From the NCBI GenBank assembly GCA_020630595.1, contig JAHDBC010000001.1, positions 138,189-202,188 on the forward strand: a DNA stretch of 64,000 bases. Reading direction: 5' to 3'. The translations under genes and the position numbers were made by a program. Positions 56,395-64,000 of this stretch are shown here, piece after piece; position 1 is the first letter of the stretch, and each line of letters starts with the position of its first letter. This stretch comes from Planktomarina sp. (GTDB lineage Bacteria; Pseudomonadota; Alphaproteobacteria; Rhodobacterales; Rhodobacteraceae). Below the pieces are notes generated by a model, which ran no database searches, had not been told where the DNA came from, and saw only the letters and a list, made by a program, of their open reading frames with translations.

Positions 56395-57101
56395 CCAACC
56401 GCCTTCAACTGTGCGGCCATCAGTTCAGCGCCACCCTTTTCAGCCAAATCCATCAGCTGATTCATTTGGTTGCGGTTGAACGTCGATCCTTCTGCCGACA
56501 TCTGCACTTCGACCAGACGATCGCCGCCCAGCATGACAAAATTGCCGTCTACGCCTGCTTCGCTGTCTTCGGGATAGTCCAGATCCAGCACGGCTTGACC
56601 GGCATAAATGCCGCAGCTGATCGCGGCAACGGGATGGGTCAGGGGGTCTGATTTGATTTCGCCCGCAGCCATCAGTTTGTTCACCGCCAGCTTCAGGGCG
56701 ACCCAGCCGCCGGTGATCGATGCACAGCGGGTGCCGCCATCGGCCTGAATCACATCGCAATCAACACTGATTTGCCGTTCGCCCAAGGCCACACGGTCAA
56801 CGCCCGCCCGCAGGCTGCGCCCGATCAGGCGTTGAATTTCCTGTGTTCGACCCGATTGGCCGTTCTTGGCTTCGCGCCGCATGCGGGTGTGCGTGGCCCG
56901 TGGCAGCATACCGTATTCGGCCGTGACCCAGCCCAGCCCTGTGTTCCGCAGGAACGGCGGAACGCGGTCTTCGACCGACGCGGTGCACAACACATGCGTG
57001 TCGCCGCATCGGATCATGCAGCTTCCTTCGGCATGGCGGGTGACCCCGGTTTCGATTTCGATTGTCCGCATTTCGTCCAATGCGCGTCCAGATGGTCGCA
57101 T
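56391..57101 (-). CDS. rph: Ribonuclease PH
   Basis: Phosphorolytic 3'-5' exoribonuclease that trims tRNA 3' ends. The ATG at 57101 gives 236 aa beginning [20 protein letters not shown]; the 38 residues added in the track are upstream sequence with an unlikely composition. Signature [20 protein letters not shown] (20 residues) and [15 protein letters not shown] are intact. It is divergent from hrcA and heads rph-rdgB-hemW. Confidence 0.96.
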   Translation of the reverse strand: MRPSGRALDEMRTIEIETGVTRHAEGSCMIRCGDTHVLCTASVEDRVPPFLRNTGLGWVTAEYGMLPRATHTRMRREAKNGQSGRTQEIQRLIGRSLRAGVDRVALGERQISVDCDVIQADGGTRCASITGGWVALKLAVNKLMAAGEIKSDPLTHPVAAISCGIYAGQAVLDLDYPEDSEAGVDGNFVMLGGDRLVEVQMSAEGSTFNRNQMNQLMDLAEKGGAELMAAQLKAVG

Positions 57102-57168
57102 GGCTTGTCCTCCGCCGTTTGATGGGGGAATATGCGACCCGCGCCCATAAGGGCAAGGGGGTGTCCCG

Positions 57169-58227
57169 ATGGATGAAAAAAGCAAAGCACTGCTGGACGA
57201 TATGCACCCCCGCATGCGGGAGGTTTTTCAACGCATTGTCGAAGGATATCTGGACACTGGCGAACCCACGGGCAGCCGTACCCTGACCCGGCAATTGTCA
57301 GAAAAGGTGAGCGCGGCCACCATCCGCAACGTGATGCAGGATCTGGAACACCTGGGCCTTTTGGACAGCCCGCACGTATCCGCAGGCCGAATCCCAACCC
57401 AAATGGGACTGCGCATGTTTGTTGATGGTGTGATGGAAGTGGGTGACCCGGATGAGGCGGATCAGCGTAAGATCGCGTCTACGTTGGGCGAAAACGACAC
57501 GGTCACGGCAAAATTGGATCGTTTGACCAGTGCATTGTCCGGGCTGACGCAGGGCGCATCGTTGGTTTTGGCGCCCAAACAATCTGCGCCGATCAAACAT
57601 ATCGAATTTGTGCCACTGGCGCAGGATCGTGCGCTGGCGGTTTTGGTTTATGCCAACGGCAATGTGGAAAATCGGGTTTTTGAAACCCCCATGGGGCAAA
57701 CACCGTCGCAACTGCGCGAAGCCGTCAATTTTCTGAATGCGGTCGGGCAAGGCAAAACGCTGGAAGAATTGCAGCGGTCCATTGCGGTCGAAATCACACG
57801 CCGCCGCAATGAAATTGATTCGCTGACAGCGGATCTTGTTCAGATGGGTGTATCGGTATTGCAGGATGATGATGGCAATCCGGATCGGTTGATTGTGCGG
57901 GGTCGGTCCAATTTGCTGGACAATGCCGATAACGCCGAAACCTTGGACCGGGTGCGGATGCTGTTCGACGATCTGGAACGCAAGCAAGATATCGCCCAAT
58001 TCTTGAACTTGACCGAAGAAGGCGAAGGCGTTCGCATTTTTATTGGGTCAGAAAACAAACTCTTTTCACTTTCGGGTTCCAGTCTGGTCGTATCTCCTTA
58101 TATGAACGCTGATCGTAAGGTGATCGGTGCTGTTGGCGTGATCGGCCCCACACGGCTGAACTATGGCAGAATCGTTCCAATTGTGAATTACACCGCCCAT
58201 CTGATGGGGCGGGTTTTGTCTGATTAA
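57169..58227 (+). CDS. hrcA: Heat-inducible transcription repressor HrcA
   Basis: Represses groESL and other heat-shock genes by binding CIRCE elements, with GroEL as chaperone partner. 352 aa: winged helix at the N-terminus ([20 protein letters not shown], 20 residues; [20 protein letters not shown]) and the conserved end [20 protein letters not shown]. No CIRCE dyad is visible in the 67 bp before it. grpE follows 12 bp later, the usual order. Confidence 0.96.
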   Translation: MDEKSKALLDDMHPRMREVFQRIVEGYLDTGEPTGSRTLTRQLSEKVSAATIRNVMQDLEHLGLLDSPHVSAGRIPTQMGLRMFVDGVMEVGDPDEADQRKIASTLGENDTVTAKLDRLTSALSGLTQGASLVLAPKQSAPIKHIEFVPLAQDRALAVLVYANGNVENRVFETPMGQTPSQLREAVNFLNAVGQGKTLEELQRSIAVEITRRRNEIDSLTADLVQMGVSVLQDDDGNPDRLIVRGRSNLLDNADNAETLDRVRMLFDDLERKQDIAQFLNLTEEGEGVRIFIGSENKLFSLSGSSLVVSPYMNADRKVIGAVGVIGPTRLNYGRIVPIVNYTAHLMGRVLSD

Positions 58228-58239
58228 GGATTGACAGTC

Positions 58240-58800
58240 ATGGCTGCGGAAAAGCGCGAAGACGAAATGTTTCTGGATGACCTGGCAGAGGTCGAACAAG
58301 AAGAAATAGACGCGCAACTTGATGACGAAGGCGCGATTGCGATGGAAGAACTGATCGCAGAACGCGATGCGTTGAAAGATAAATGGATGCGGGCATTGGC
58401 CGATGCCGAAAATTCCCGCAAGCGGTCTGAACGGGACCGGCGCGAGGCGGAAAATTACGGCGGATCAAAATTGGCCCGCGATCTGTTGCCGGTGTACGAC
58501 AACCTGAAGCGCGGTCTGGAATCAGCGACCGATGACCAGAAAGAGGTTTCGGCGGCCCTGATCGAAGGCGTTGAATTGACGATGCGCGAACTGATCAACG
58601 TGTTCAAAAAGCACGGCATTGAACCCATCACGCCTGAAGTGGGCGACCGGTTCAACCCGCAAGATCACGAAGCCATGTTCGAAGCCCCGGTGCCAAACAC
58701 CAAAGCCGGCGACATCATTCAGGTGATGGCCGAAGGGTTCATGTTGCACGACCGCCTGTTGCGCCCGGCGCAAGTGGGTGTTTCGTCCAACCCGGGCTGA
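58240..58800 (+). CDS. grpE: Nucleotide exchange factor GrpE
   Basis: DnaK cofactor that releases ADP. 186 aa: acidic N-terminus and long helix (EELIAERDALKDKWMRALAD), then the beta domain VGDRFNPQDHEAMFEAPV and the C-terminal LLRPAQVGVSSNPG. The ATG at 58240 is preferred to the TTG three codons upstream; AAGGA lies 10 nt before it. Operon with hrcA. It converges on mutS with a 23-bp gap filled by a hairpin. Confidence 0.95.
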   Translation: MAAEKREDEMFLDDLAEVEQEEIDAQLDDEGAIAMEELIAERDALKDKWMRALADAENSRKRSERDRREAENYGGSKLARDLLPVYDNLKRGLESATDDQKEVSAALIEGVELTMRELINVFKKHGIEPITPEVGDRFNPQDHEAMFEAPVPNTKAGDIIQVMAEGFMLHDRLLRPAQVGVSSNPG

Positions 58801-58806
58801 CCGTGC

Positions 58807-58823
58807 GGTGGGTTCCACCCACC
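58807..58823. repeat. REP-like hairpin between grpE and mutS
   Basis: GGTGGGT-TCC-ACCCACC, a perfect 7-bp stem followed by CTACG. It fills the space between convergent stops and could end transcription both ways, though no T-run is present. The sequence resembles short GTGGGT-type intergenic repeats common in Proteobacteria; only one copy is in this window. Confidence 0.5.
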
Positions 58824-61436
58824 CTACGACAATGCTTTTAACGTATAGATCAGGTCCAATGCCTGTTTCGCGGTCAACTCATCCGGGTTGACCGTTTTCA
58901 GTTTGTCCTCAACCGCGCTGTCTTTCGATGGTGCGGGGGCGGGGGCCACAGCGGAAAACAGCGGCAAATCATCTATGATGGCCTTTTGCCCGCCACCTTC
59001 ACGCTCCCCTTTTTCCAACGCATCCAGCACGACCTTTGCCCGGTCCAGCACGGCTTTGGGCAATCCGGCCAGCTTCGCGACCTGCACGCCATAGCTGCGG
59101 TCCGCCTTGCCGGGCCGCACTTCGTGCAAAAACACCACATCACCATCATGTTCCTTGACCATGACGGTGGCATTGCCCGCATGATCCAACTGATCGGACA
59201 CTTGCGTCATTTCGTGATAATGCGTGGCAAACAGCGCCCTGCATTTGTTCACATCATGCAGATGTTCCAACGTGGCCCAAGCAATCGACAGCCCGTCATA
59301 GGTTGACGTACCGCGCCCGATTTCATCCAAAATCACCAATGCCCGGTCATCGGCATTGTTCAAAATGGCCGCCGTTTCAACCATTTCGACCATAAACGTC
59401 GATTGCCCGCTGGCCAGATCATCGGACGCACCCACCCGGCTAAAGATTTGCGACACCAAACCGATGGTTGCAGATGTTGCCGGAACAAACGACCCGGCCT
59501 GTGCCAAAATCGCGATCAATGCGTTTTGGCGCAGATATGTGGATTTCCCGGCCATGTTCGGCCCAGTAATCAGCCAGATGGATGTGGCATCGGGGTCCAT
59601 CTGGCAGTCATTCGCCACAAACTGCGCCGCATCGGCGCGTAAAACCTGTTCAACGACAGGGTGACGACCACCAGTGATGTGAAATTCCCGGGTTTGTGTG
59701 ATCACGGGCGCGACCCAATCGTGGGTGGCCGCCTGATGGGCCCATGCCGCCGCGACATCGATTTCGGCCAATGCCCGTGCACATGTCTGCAATGGGCCTG
59801 CGTGTTCCAACACCGTGGCACACAGATCGGCAAACACGTCCAGTTCGATCGCTTGGGCCTGCCCAGCAGCGTTCAGGATTTTGGTCTCCATGTCCGATAG
59901 GGCGACCGTTGTGAAACGGACCTGATTGGCCGTCGTTTGGCGGTGAATAAATGTATCAGACAGCGGCGGCGCCAGCATTTTTTCCGCATGCAGCGCCGTG
60001 GTTTCGATGAAATAGCCCAGGACGTTGTTGTGTTTGACCTTAAGGGACGCAATGCCCGACAGGCTGGCATAATCACTTTGCATCTTCGCAATCACGCTGC
60101 GGCCATCATCGCGCAGCTGTCGCTGTTCATCCAGATCAGCACGATGCCCCTGTGCCACAAACCCGCCATCGCGGGCCAACAGCGGCAAATCAGCGGCCAA
60201 AACAGTGTTCAGAACGGATTCCAGATCGCGAAACTGATCCAGCGTGCCGAATGCCTGTTGCAAACTTTTGGGCAGTTCCTGATCTTTGGCCAGTTCAAAA
60301 AGATCGCCAGCCTGTTGCAGGCCGGTTCGGATGGTGCCCAGATCACGCGGCCCGGACCGCCCCATCGCAAGCCTGTTCAAGGCCCGTTCGAAATCTGGAA
60401 CTGACCGCAGCAATTTGCGCGCAGCGTCCCGAAAGCCTGCATTTTCGAAAAAATGCTGAACCCTGGATTGGCGGACCATGACAACAGATTTTTGCTGGGA
60501 TGGTGTCGTCAGACGTTGCAAAATCAGCCGCGCCCCGGCGGCGGTCACGGTTTGATCGACCGTCGTCAACAGGCTGCCCTTGCGCGACCCGGAAAGGGTG
60601 TGGGTCAGTTCCAGACTTTTGCGTGTTGTTGCATCAATCGAAACAAAGGCATCGGTGTGATGTTGGGTGGGCAAACGCAGTATCGGCAACTGGCCCTTTT
60701 GGGTTTGCAACAGGTATTCAACCAAAGCGCCCAACGCGGAAACGCTTGGCCGGTCCAGACTTATGGATTCCCAACCTGGATACACTTTTTCGAGTCTATT
60801 GCTTGCCTTTTCGCTATCGAACAAATCATGGAAGACTTCAGTCTTTGCTGTTCCCGAAGCTGAAACAGTGGCGGCGATATGTGGTGGTGCGGTGTCAGAC
60901 ACCAAAACCTCTGCCGGGTTCAAGCGTGCCAGTTCTGGCCCCAGCCGGATTGGGGGGCATGCCATATGAAACGCATCCCCAGTGGAAATGTCGATCCACG
61001 CCAAACAGCCTTCATCCCGGATCAGGGTGTATGCCGCCAGAAAGTTGGATTGCGACGGTGTCAGCAACGCATCTTCGGTCAGGGTGCCGGGCGTGACCAA
61101 TCGCACAACGCCACGCTTGACGACGGATTTTGATCCGCGCTTCTTCGCTTCTTTCGGGTCTTCCAGCTGTTCGCACACGGCAACGCGGAACCCTTTGCGG
61201 ATCAGGGTCAACAGATACCCTTCGGCCGAATGCACGGGAACGCCGCACATGGGGATATCCGCGCCGTCATGTTTGCCCCGTTTGGTCAGGGCAATGTCCA
61301 ACGCCTCTGCCGCGGCGACGGCATCATCAAAGAACAGTTCATAGAAATCACCCATGCGATAGAACAAGAGAGCGGTGGGATATTCCGCTTTGATTTCCAG
61401 AAACTGCGCCATCATTGGCGTAACAGTTTGCGACAT
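58824..61436 (-). CDS. mutS: DNA mismatch repair protein MutS
   Basis: Mismatch recognition ATPase, 870 aa. Mismatch-binding Phe-x-Glu is in YRMGDFYELFFDDA; the core and clamp occupy the middle; Walker A is GPNMAGKSTYLRQN and Walker B region LVILDEIGRGTSTYDGLSIA (20 residues). The C-terminus ends in a helix for tetramer/clamp contacts (ELTAKQALDLIYTLKAL). It is divergent from maeB with 111 bp between starts. Confidence 0.97.
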   Translation of the reverse strand: MSQTVTPMMAQFLEIKAEYPTALLFYRMGDFYELFFDDAVAAAEALDIALTKRGKHDGADIPMCGVPVHSAEGYLLTLIRKGFRVAVCEQLEDPKEAKKRGSKSVVKRGVVRLVTPGTLTEDALLTPSQSNFLAAYTLIRDEGCLAWIDISTGDAFHMACPPIRLGPELARLNPAEVLVSDTAPPHIAATVSASGTAKTEVFHDLFDSEKASNRLEKVYPGWESISLDRPSVSALGALVEYLLQTQKGQLPILRLPTQHHTDAFVSIDATTRKSLELTHTLSGSRKGSLLTTVDQTVTAAGARLILQRLTTPSQQKSVVMVRQSRVQHFFENAGFRDAARKLLRSVPDFERALNRLAMGRSGPRDLGTIRTGLQQAGDLFELAKDQELPKSLQQAFGTLDQFRDLESVLNTVLAADLPLLARDGGFVAQGHRADLDEQRQLRDDGRSVIAKMQSDYASLSGIASLKVKHNNVLGYFIETTALHAEKMLAPPLSDTFIHRQTTANQVRFTTVALSDMETKILNAAGQAQAIELDVFADLCATVLEHAGPLQTCARALAEIDVAAAWAHQAATHDWVAPVITQTREFHITGGRHPVVEQVLRADAAQFVANDCQMDPDATSIWLITGPNMAGKSTYLRQNALIAILAQAGSFVPATSATIGLVSQIFSRVGASDDLASGQSTFMVEMVETAAILNNADDRALVILDEIGRGTSTYDGLSIAWATLEHLHDVNKCRALFATHYHEMTQVSDQLDHAGNATVMVKEHDGDVVFLHEVRPGKADRSYGVQVAKLAGLPKAVLDRAKVVLDALEKGEREGGGQKAIIDDLPLFSAVAPAPAPSKDSAVEDKLKTVNPDELTAKQALDLIYTLKALS

Positions 61437-61547
61437 AAGATGACCCCGGTTTTTGCGCAGACTATGCTGGCGCTACCATAAAATGAAGCGGTTGTGGCGT
61501 CTTTCCCCCCTGCTTAAAAGACAAGGACCGCAAAAGGAACGGACCCA

Positions 61548-63803
61548 ATGGCCAAGCAGAAAATTACCGATGCCGATGCACTGAATTTCCACATGGAACC
61601 CACGCCCGGCAAATTTGAAATCGCCGCCACTGTGCCCATGACCACGCAACGGGATTTGTCGCTGGCCTATTCCCCCGGTGTTGCCGTTCCCTGCGAAGCC
61701 ATCGCCGAAAACCCTGAAACAGCCTATGATTATACCAACAAGGGCAACCTGGTTGCCGTGATTTCCAACGGGACGGCGGTTCTGGGTCTGGGCAATTTGG
61801 GTGCGCTGGGCAGCAAGCCCGTGATGGAAGGCAAAGCGGTTCTGTTCAAACGGTTCGCAGACGTCAATTCCATCGACATTGAATTGGACACCGAAGACGT
61901 CGATGCGTTTTGCCAGGCGGTGAAGCTGATGGGGCCGACCTTTGGCGGCGTTAATCTGGAAGATATCAAAGCCCCTGAATGCTTTATCATCGAAGACCGT
62001 CTGAAAGAAGAAATGGATATCCCCGTCTTTCACGACGATCAGCATGGCACTGCGGTGATTTGCGCGGCGGGCCTGATCAATGCGCTGCATATTTCAGGCA
62101 AAAAGATCGAAGACGTGAAAATCGTTTTGAATGGGGCCGGGGCCGCCGGAATCGCCTGTATCGAACTTTTGAAACGCATGGGTGCACGGCACGAAAATTG
62201 TATCGTTTGTGACACCAAGGGCGTGATCTACCAAGGCCGCACCGAAGGCATGAACCAATGGAAATCGGCCCACGCCATTAAAACCGATGCCCGTTCATTA
62301 GAAGACGCGATGAAAGGCGCGGATGTGTTTTTGGGCGTTTCCGTCAAGGGCGCGCTGACGCCAGACATGGTTCTGTCGATGGCCGATGCGCCTGTGATTT
62401 TTGCCATGGCGAACCCGGATCCCGAAATCACACCCGAAGATGCGCATGAAGTCCGGCCCGATGCAATTGTTGCCACGGGTCGGTCCGATTACCCGAACCA
62501 GGTGAACAACGTTCTGGGGTTTCCGTACCTGTTTCGCGGCGCGCTCGACATTCATGCCCGGGCCATCAATGATGATATGAAAATCGCCTGCGCAAAGGCA
62601 CTGGCGGAACTGGCCCGCGAAGATGTGCCCGACGAAGTGGCGATGGCCTATGGCAAAAAGCTGTCGTTCGGGCGCGATTACATCATTCCCACGCCATTTG
62701 ACCCCCGCCTGATCCACCGTGTTCCGCCTGCCGTGGCAAAGGCCGGGATGGACACGGGCGTCGCCCGTCGTCCGATTGTGGATATGGACGGGTACGAGGT
62801 TTCGCTGAAATCGCGGATGGACCCAACCGCCAGCATTTTGCAGGGCATTCATGCCCGTGCCCGTGCATCACAGGCCACCATGCTGTTTGCCGAAGGCGAT
62901 GACCCCCGTGTCGTGCGCGCCGCCGTGGCCTATCAGCGCCAAGGCTATGGCAAAGCGATTGTCGTGGGCCGCGAGAACGAGGTGAAAGCGCATCTGGAAG
63001 CCGCCGGCATGGCAGATGCGTTCCGTGAAATTGAAGTGACGAATGCCGCAAAAACCCAGAATTTGGCTCTGTATAAGACGTTTTTGTATGATCGTTTGCA
63101 ACGCAAGGGATTTGACCGGGCTGATATTCACCGCCTTGCCACCCGCGACCGCCATGTCTTTTCTTCGCTGATGTTGGCGCACGGCCACGCAGATGGTTTG
63201 GTGACAGGCGCGACCCGCAAATCGGCGCATGTTCTGGACCTGATCAACCACGTCTATGACGTTGGCCCCCACGATGGGGCCGTGGGGGTCACGGCCGTTT
63301 TGAACCGGGGCAAGATCGTTTTGATTTCGGATACGTTGGTCCATGAATGGCCCGAAACCGAAGATTTGGCAGATATCGCAGAACGTGGGGCCAGCGTTGC
63401 CCGGGCGCTGGGCCTTGAACCGCGCGTGGCCTTTGTTTCGTTTTCCACCTTTGGATATCCAGTGTCTGAGCGGGCGGAAAAGATGCATTTGGCCCCCGCC
63501 GTGCTGGAAAAACGCGGCGCGGATTTCGAATACGAAGGGGAAATGGCCGTGGACGTGGCGCTGAACCCCGGCGTGGCGGAACAATATCCGTTCAGCCGTC
63601 TGTCCGGCCCGGCCAATGTGCTGGTTGTTCCGGCCCGCCATTCCGCATCGATCAGTGTGAAACTGATGCAGGAAATGGCCGGCGCCACGGTGATCGGCCC
63701 CATCCTGACCGGGATTGATCGACCGATTCAGATTTGTTCAACGGGGTCGTCTGTCAGTGACATCATGAATATGGCCGTCATTGCAGCGTGTAATATCAAA
63801 TGA
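61548..63803 (+). CDS. maeB: NADP-dependent malic enzyme with phosphotransacetylase-like domain
   Basis: Oxidative decarboxylation of malate to pyruvate with NADP. 751 aa in two parts. Residues ~1-430 are the malic enzyme: YSPGVAVPCEAIAENP, FHDDQHGTAV with metal ligands, and VLNGAGAAGIACIELL for NADP. Residues ~430-751 are a phosphate acetyltransferase-like domain (ATMLFAEGDDPRVVRAAVAY, 20 residues), thought to be regulatory (acetyl-CoA sensing) in MaeB. AAAAGGAACGG precedes the ATG. It overlaps the ribokinase gene by 4 nt. Confidence 0.95.
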   Translation: MAKQKITDADALNFHMEPTPGKFEIAATVPMTTQRDLSLAYSPGVAVPCEAIAENPETAYDYTNKGNLVAVISNGTAVLGLGNLGALGSKPVMEGKAVLFKRFADVNSIDIELDTEDVDAFCQAVKLMGPTFGGVNLEDIKAPECFIIEDRLKEEMDIPVFHDDQHGTAVICAAGLINALHISGKKIEDVKIVLNGAGAAGIACIELLKRMGARHENCIVCDTKGVIYQGRTEGMNQWKSAHAIKTDARSLEDAMKGADVFLGVSVKGALTPDMVLSMADAPVIFAMANPDPEITPEDAHEVRPDAIVATGRSDYPNQVNNVLGFPYLFRGALDIHARAINDDMKIACAKALAELAREDVPDEVAMAYGKKLSFGRDYIIPTPFDPRLIHRVPPAVAKAGMDTGVARRPIVDMDGYEVSLKSRMDPTASILQGIHARARASQATMLFAEGDDPRVVRAAVAYQRQGYGKAIVVGRENEVKAHLEAAGMADAFREIEVTNAAKTQNLALYKTFLYDRLQRKGFDRADIHRLATRDRHVFSSLMLAHGHADGLVTGATRKSAHVLDLINHVYDVGPHDGAVGVTAVLNRGKIVLISDTLVHEWPETEDLADIAERGASVARALGLEPRVAFVSFSTFGYPVSERAEKMHLAPAVLEKRGADFEYEGEMAVDVALNPGVAEQYPFSRLSGPANVLVVPARHSASISVKLMQEMAGATVIGPILTGIDRPIQICSTGSSVSDIMNMAVIAACNIK

Positions 63804-64000
63804 TCTATAACCTTGGCTCCATCAACGCTGACTATTTCTATCGGGTGCCCCATATCCCGCAGCCGGGGGAAACGCTGGCCTCTACCGCACATTCTGCGGG
63901 GTTGGGGGGCAAAGGGGCAAACCAGTCTGTTGCCATCGCAAAGGCCGGCGGGGCCGTGCGCCACATCGGGGCCGTTGGGCCGGATGGCGGGGCATGGCTG
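63800..64000 (+). CDS. Ribokinase / PfkB-family sugar kinase, 5' part (partial)
   Basis: The frame runs off the right window edge; 67 codons are visible and the ORF track omits it. The translation starts MIYNLGSINADYFYRVPHIP and has the PfkB sugar-binding glycine motif GLGGKGANQSVAIAKAGG followed by IGAVGPDG. This is the N-terminal half of a ribokinase-like fold; ribose is the likeliest substrate but other sugars or nucleosides are possible. The ATG overlaps the maeB stop (ATGA), suggesting an operon. Confidence 0.85.
   Translation, partial: MIYNLGSINADYFYRVPHIPQPGETLASTAHSAGLGGKGANQSVAIAKAGGAVRHIGAVGPDGGAWL

Noticed and set aside
57102-57168. CIRCE element upstream of hrcA
   Set aside because: No TTAGCACTC-N9-GAGTGCTAA-like dyad in the interval.
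62868-63641. 257-aa minus-strand ORF opposite maeB
   Set aside because: Shadow of the phosphotransacetylase-like domain; composition typical of antisense frames.

Overview
The window looks like a core chromosomal segment of an alphaproteobacterium, most probably of the Rhodobacteraceae/Roseobacter group. The evidence is gene content and order: dnaA-dnaN-recF-gyrB, a divergent regB / senC-regA locus, amgK-murU-addB-addA-trxA, hslVU, and a maf/aroE-coaE-dnaQ | oriC | hemJ-rho-mnmE-mnmG-rsmG-parA-parB cluster. This is established synteny plus protein motifs read by eye; no database search was run. I see no insertion sequence, prophage, CRISPR array, rRNA or recognisable defence island. Coding density is very high, with many 4-nt ATGA/GTGA overlaps.

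Layout. 1-0.7 kb: 3' part of a branched-chain aminotransferase. 0.7-9.8 kb (minus strand): dnaA, dnaN, recF, a LysE-type exporter, a fatty acid desaturase, gyrB, copC, copD and a small acidic protein. 9.8-10.2 kb: a 420-bp gene-free dnaA upstream region with a cluster of GANTC sites. 10.2-16.4 kb: rpsT, an enoyl-CoA hydratase, mutM, ubiE-ubiB, a PiT phosphate transporter and tRNA-Thr(CGT). 16.5-20 kb: hemD-mitofilin-hemY, divergent from tsaD. 21-25 kb: small accessory genes (YciI, EVE, DUF1761, DUF2853, BON-LysM, extensin-like, HD hydrolase, GNAT). 25-29 kb: redox two-component locus RegB/SenC/RegA, then a PAS protein. 29-37.8 kb: tsaE, MurNAc recycling kinase and uridylyltransferase, AddAB, thioredoxin. 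37.9-44.4 kb: hslVU, MFS transporter, Smr protein, mltA, Tim44-like protein, fxsA, secB. 44.4-54.7 kb: the origin/partition region. 54.7-64 kb: hemW, rdgB, rph, hrcA-grpE, mutS, maeB and the start of a ribokinase-family gene.

The functional centre is 47.0-54.7 kb. The 362-bp gene-free interval 47037-47398 has two perfect and two near-perfect DnaA boxes, a strongly AT-rich stretch and an imperfect ~28-bp direct repeat, so I call it the likely chromosomal oriC. It lies about 37 kb from dnaA. Flanking genes are transcribed away from it on both sides. Two perfect 16-bp parS palindromes sit inside the first codons of mnmG and rsmG, just upstream of parA-parB. A good intrinsic terminator for that operon is encoded within the 3' end of the opposing gene hemW.

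Unusual points: an in-frame Maf-AroE fusion (468 aa) next to oriC; a recF gene whose conserved N-terminus has no ATG/GTG/TTG start and lies in the same frame as dnaN behind its TGA; the repeat structure of oriC; a tandem repeat in the rho leader; and several mRNA hairpins over ribosome binding sites or starts. I did not find a clearly undescribed multi-gene system; most of the window is ordinary core genome.
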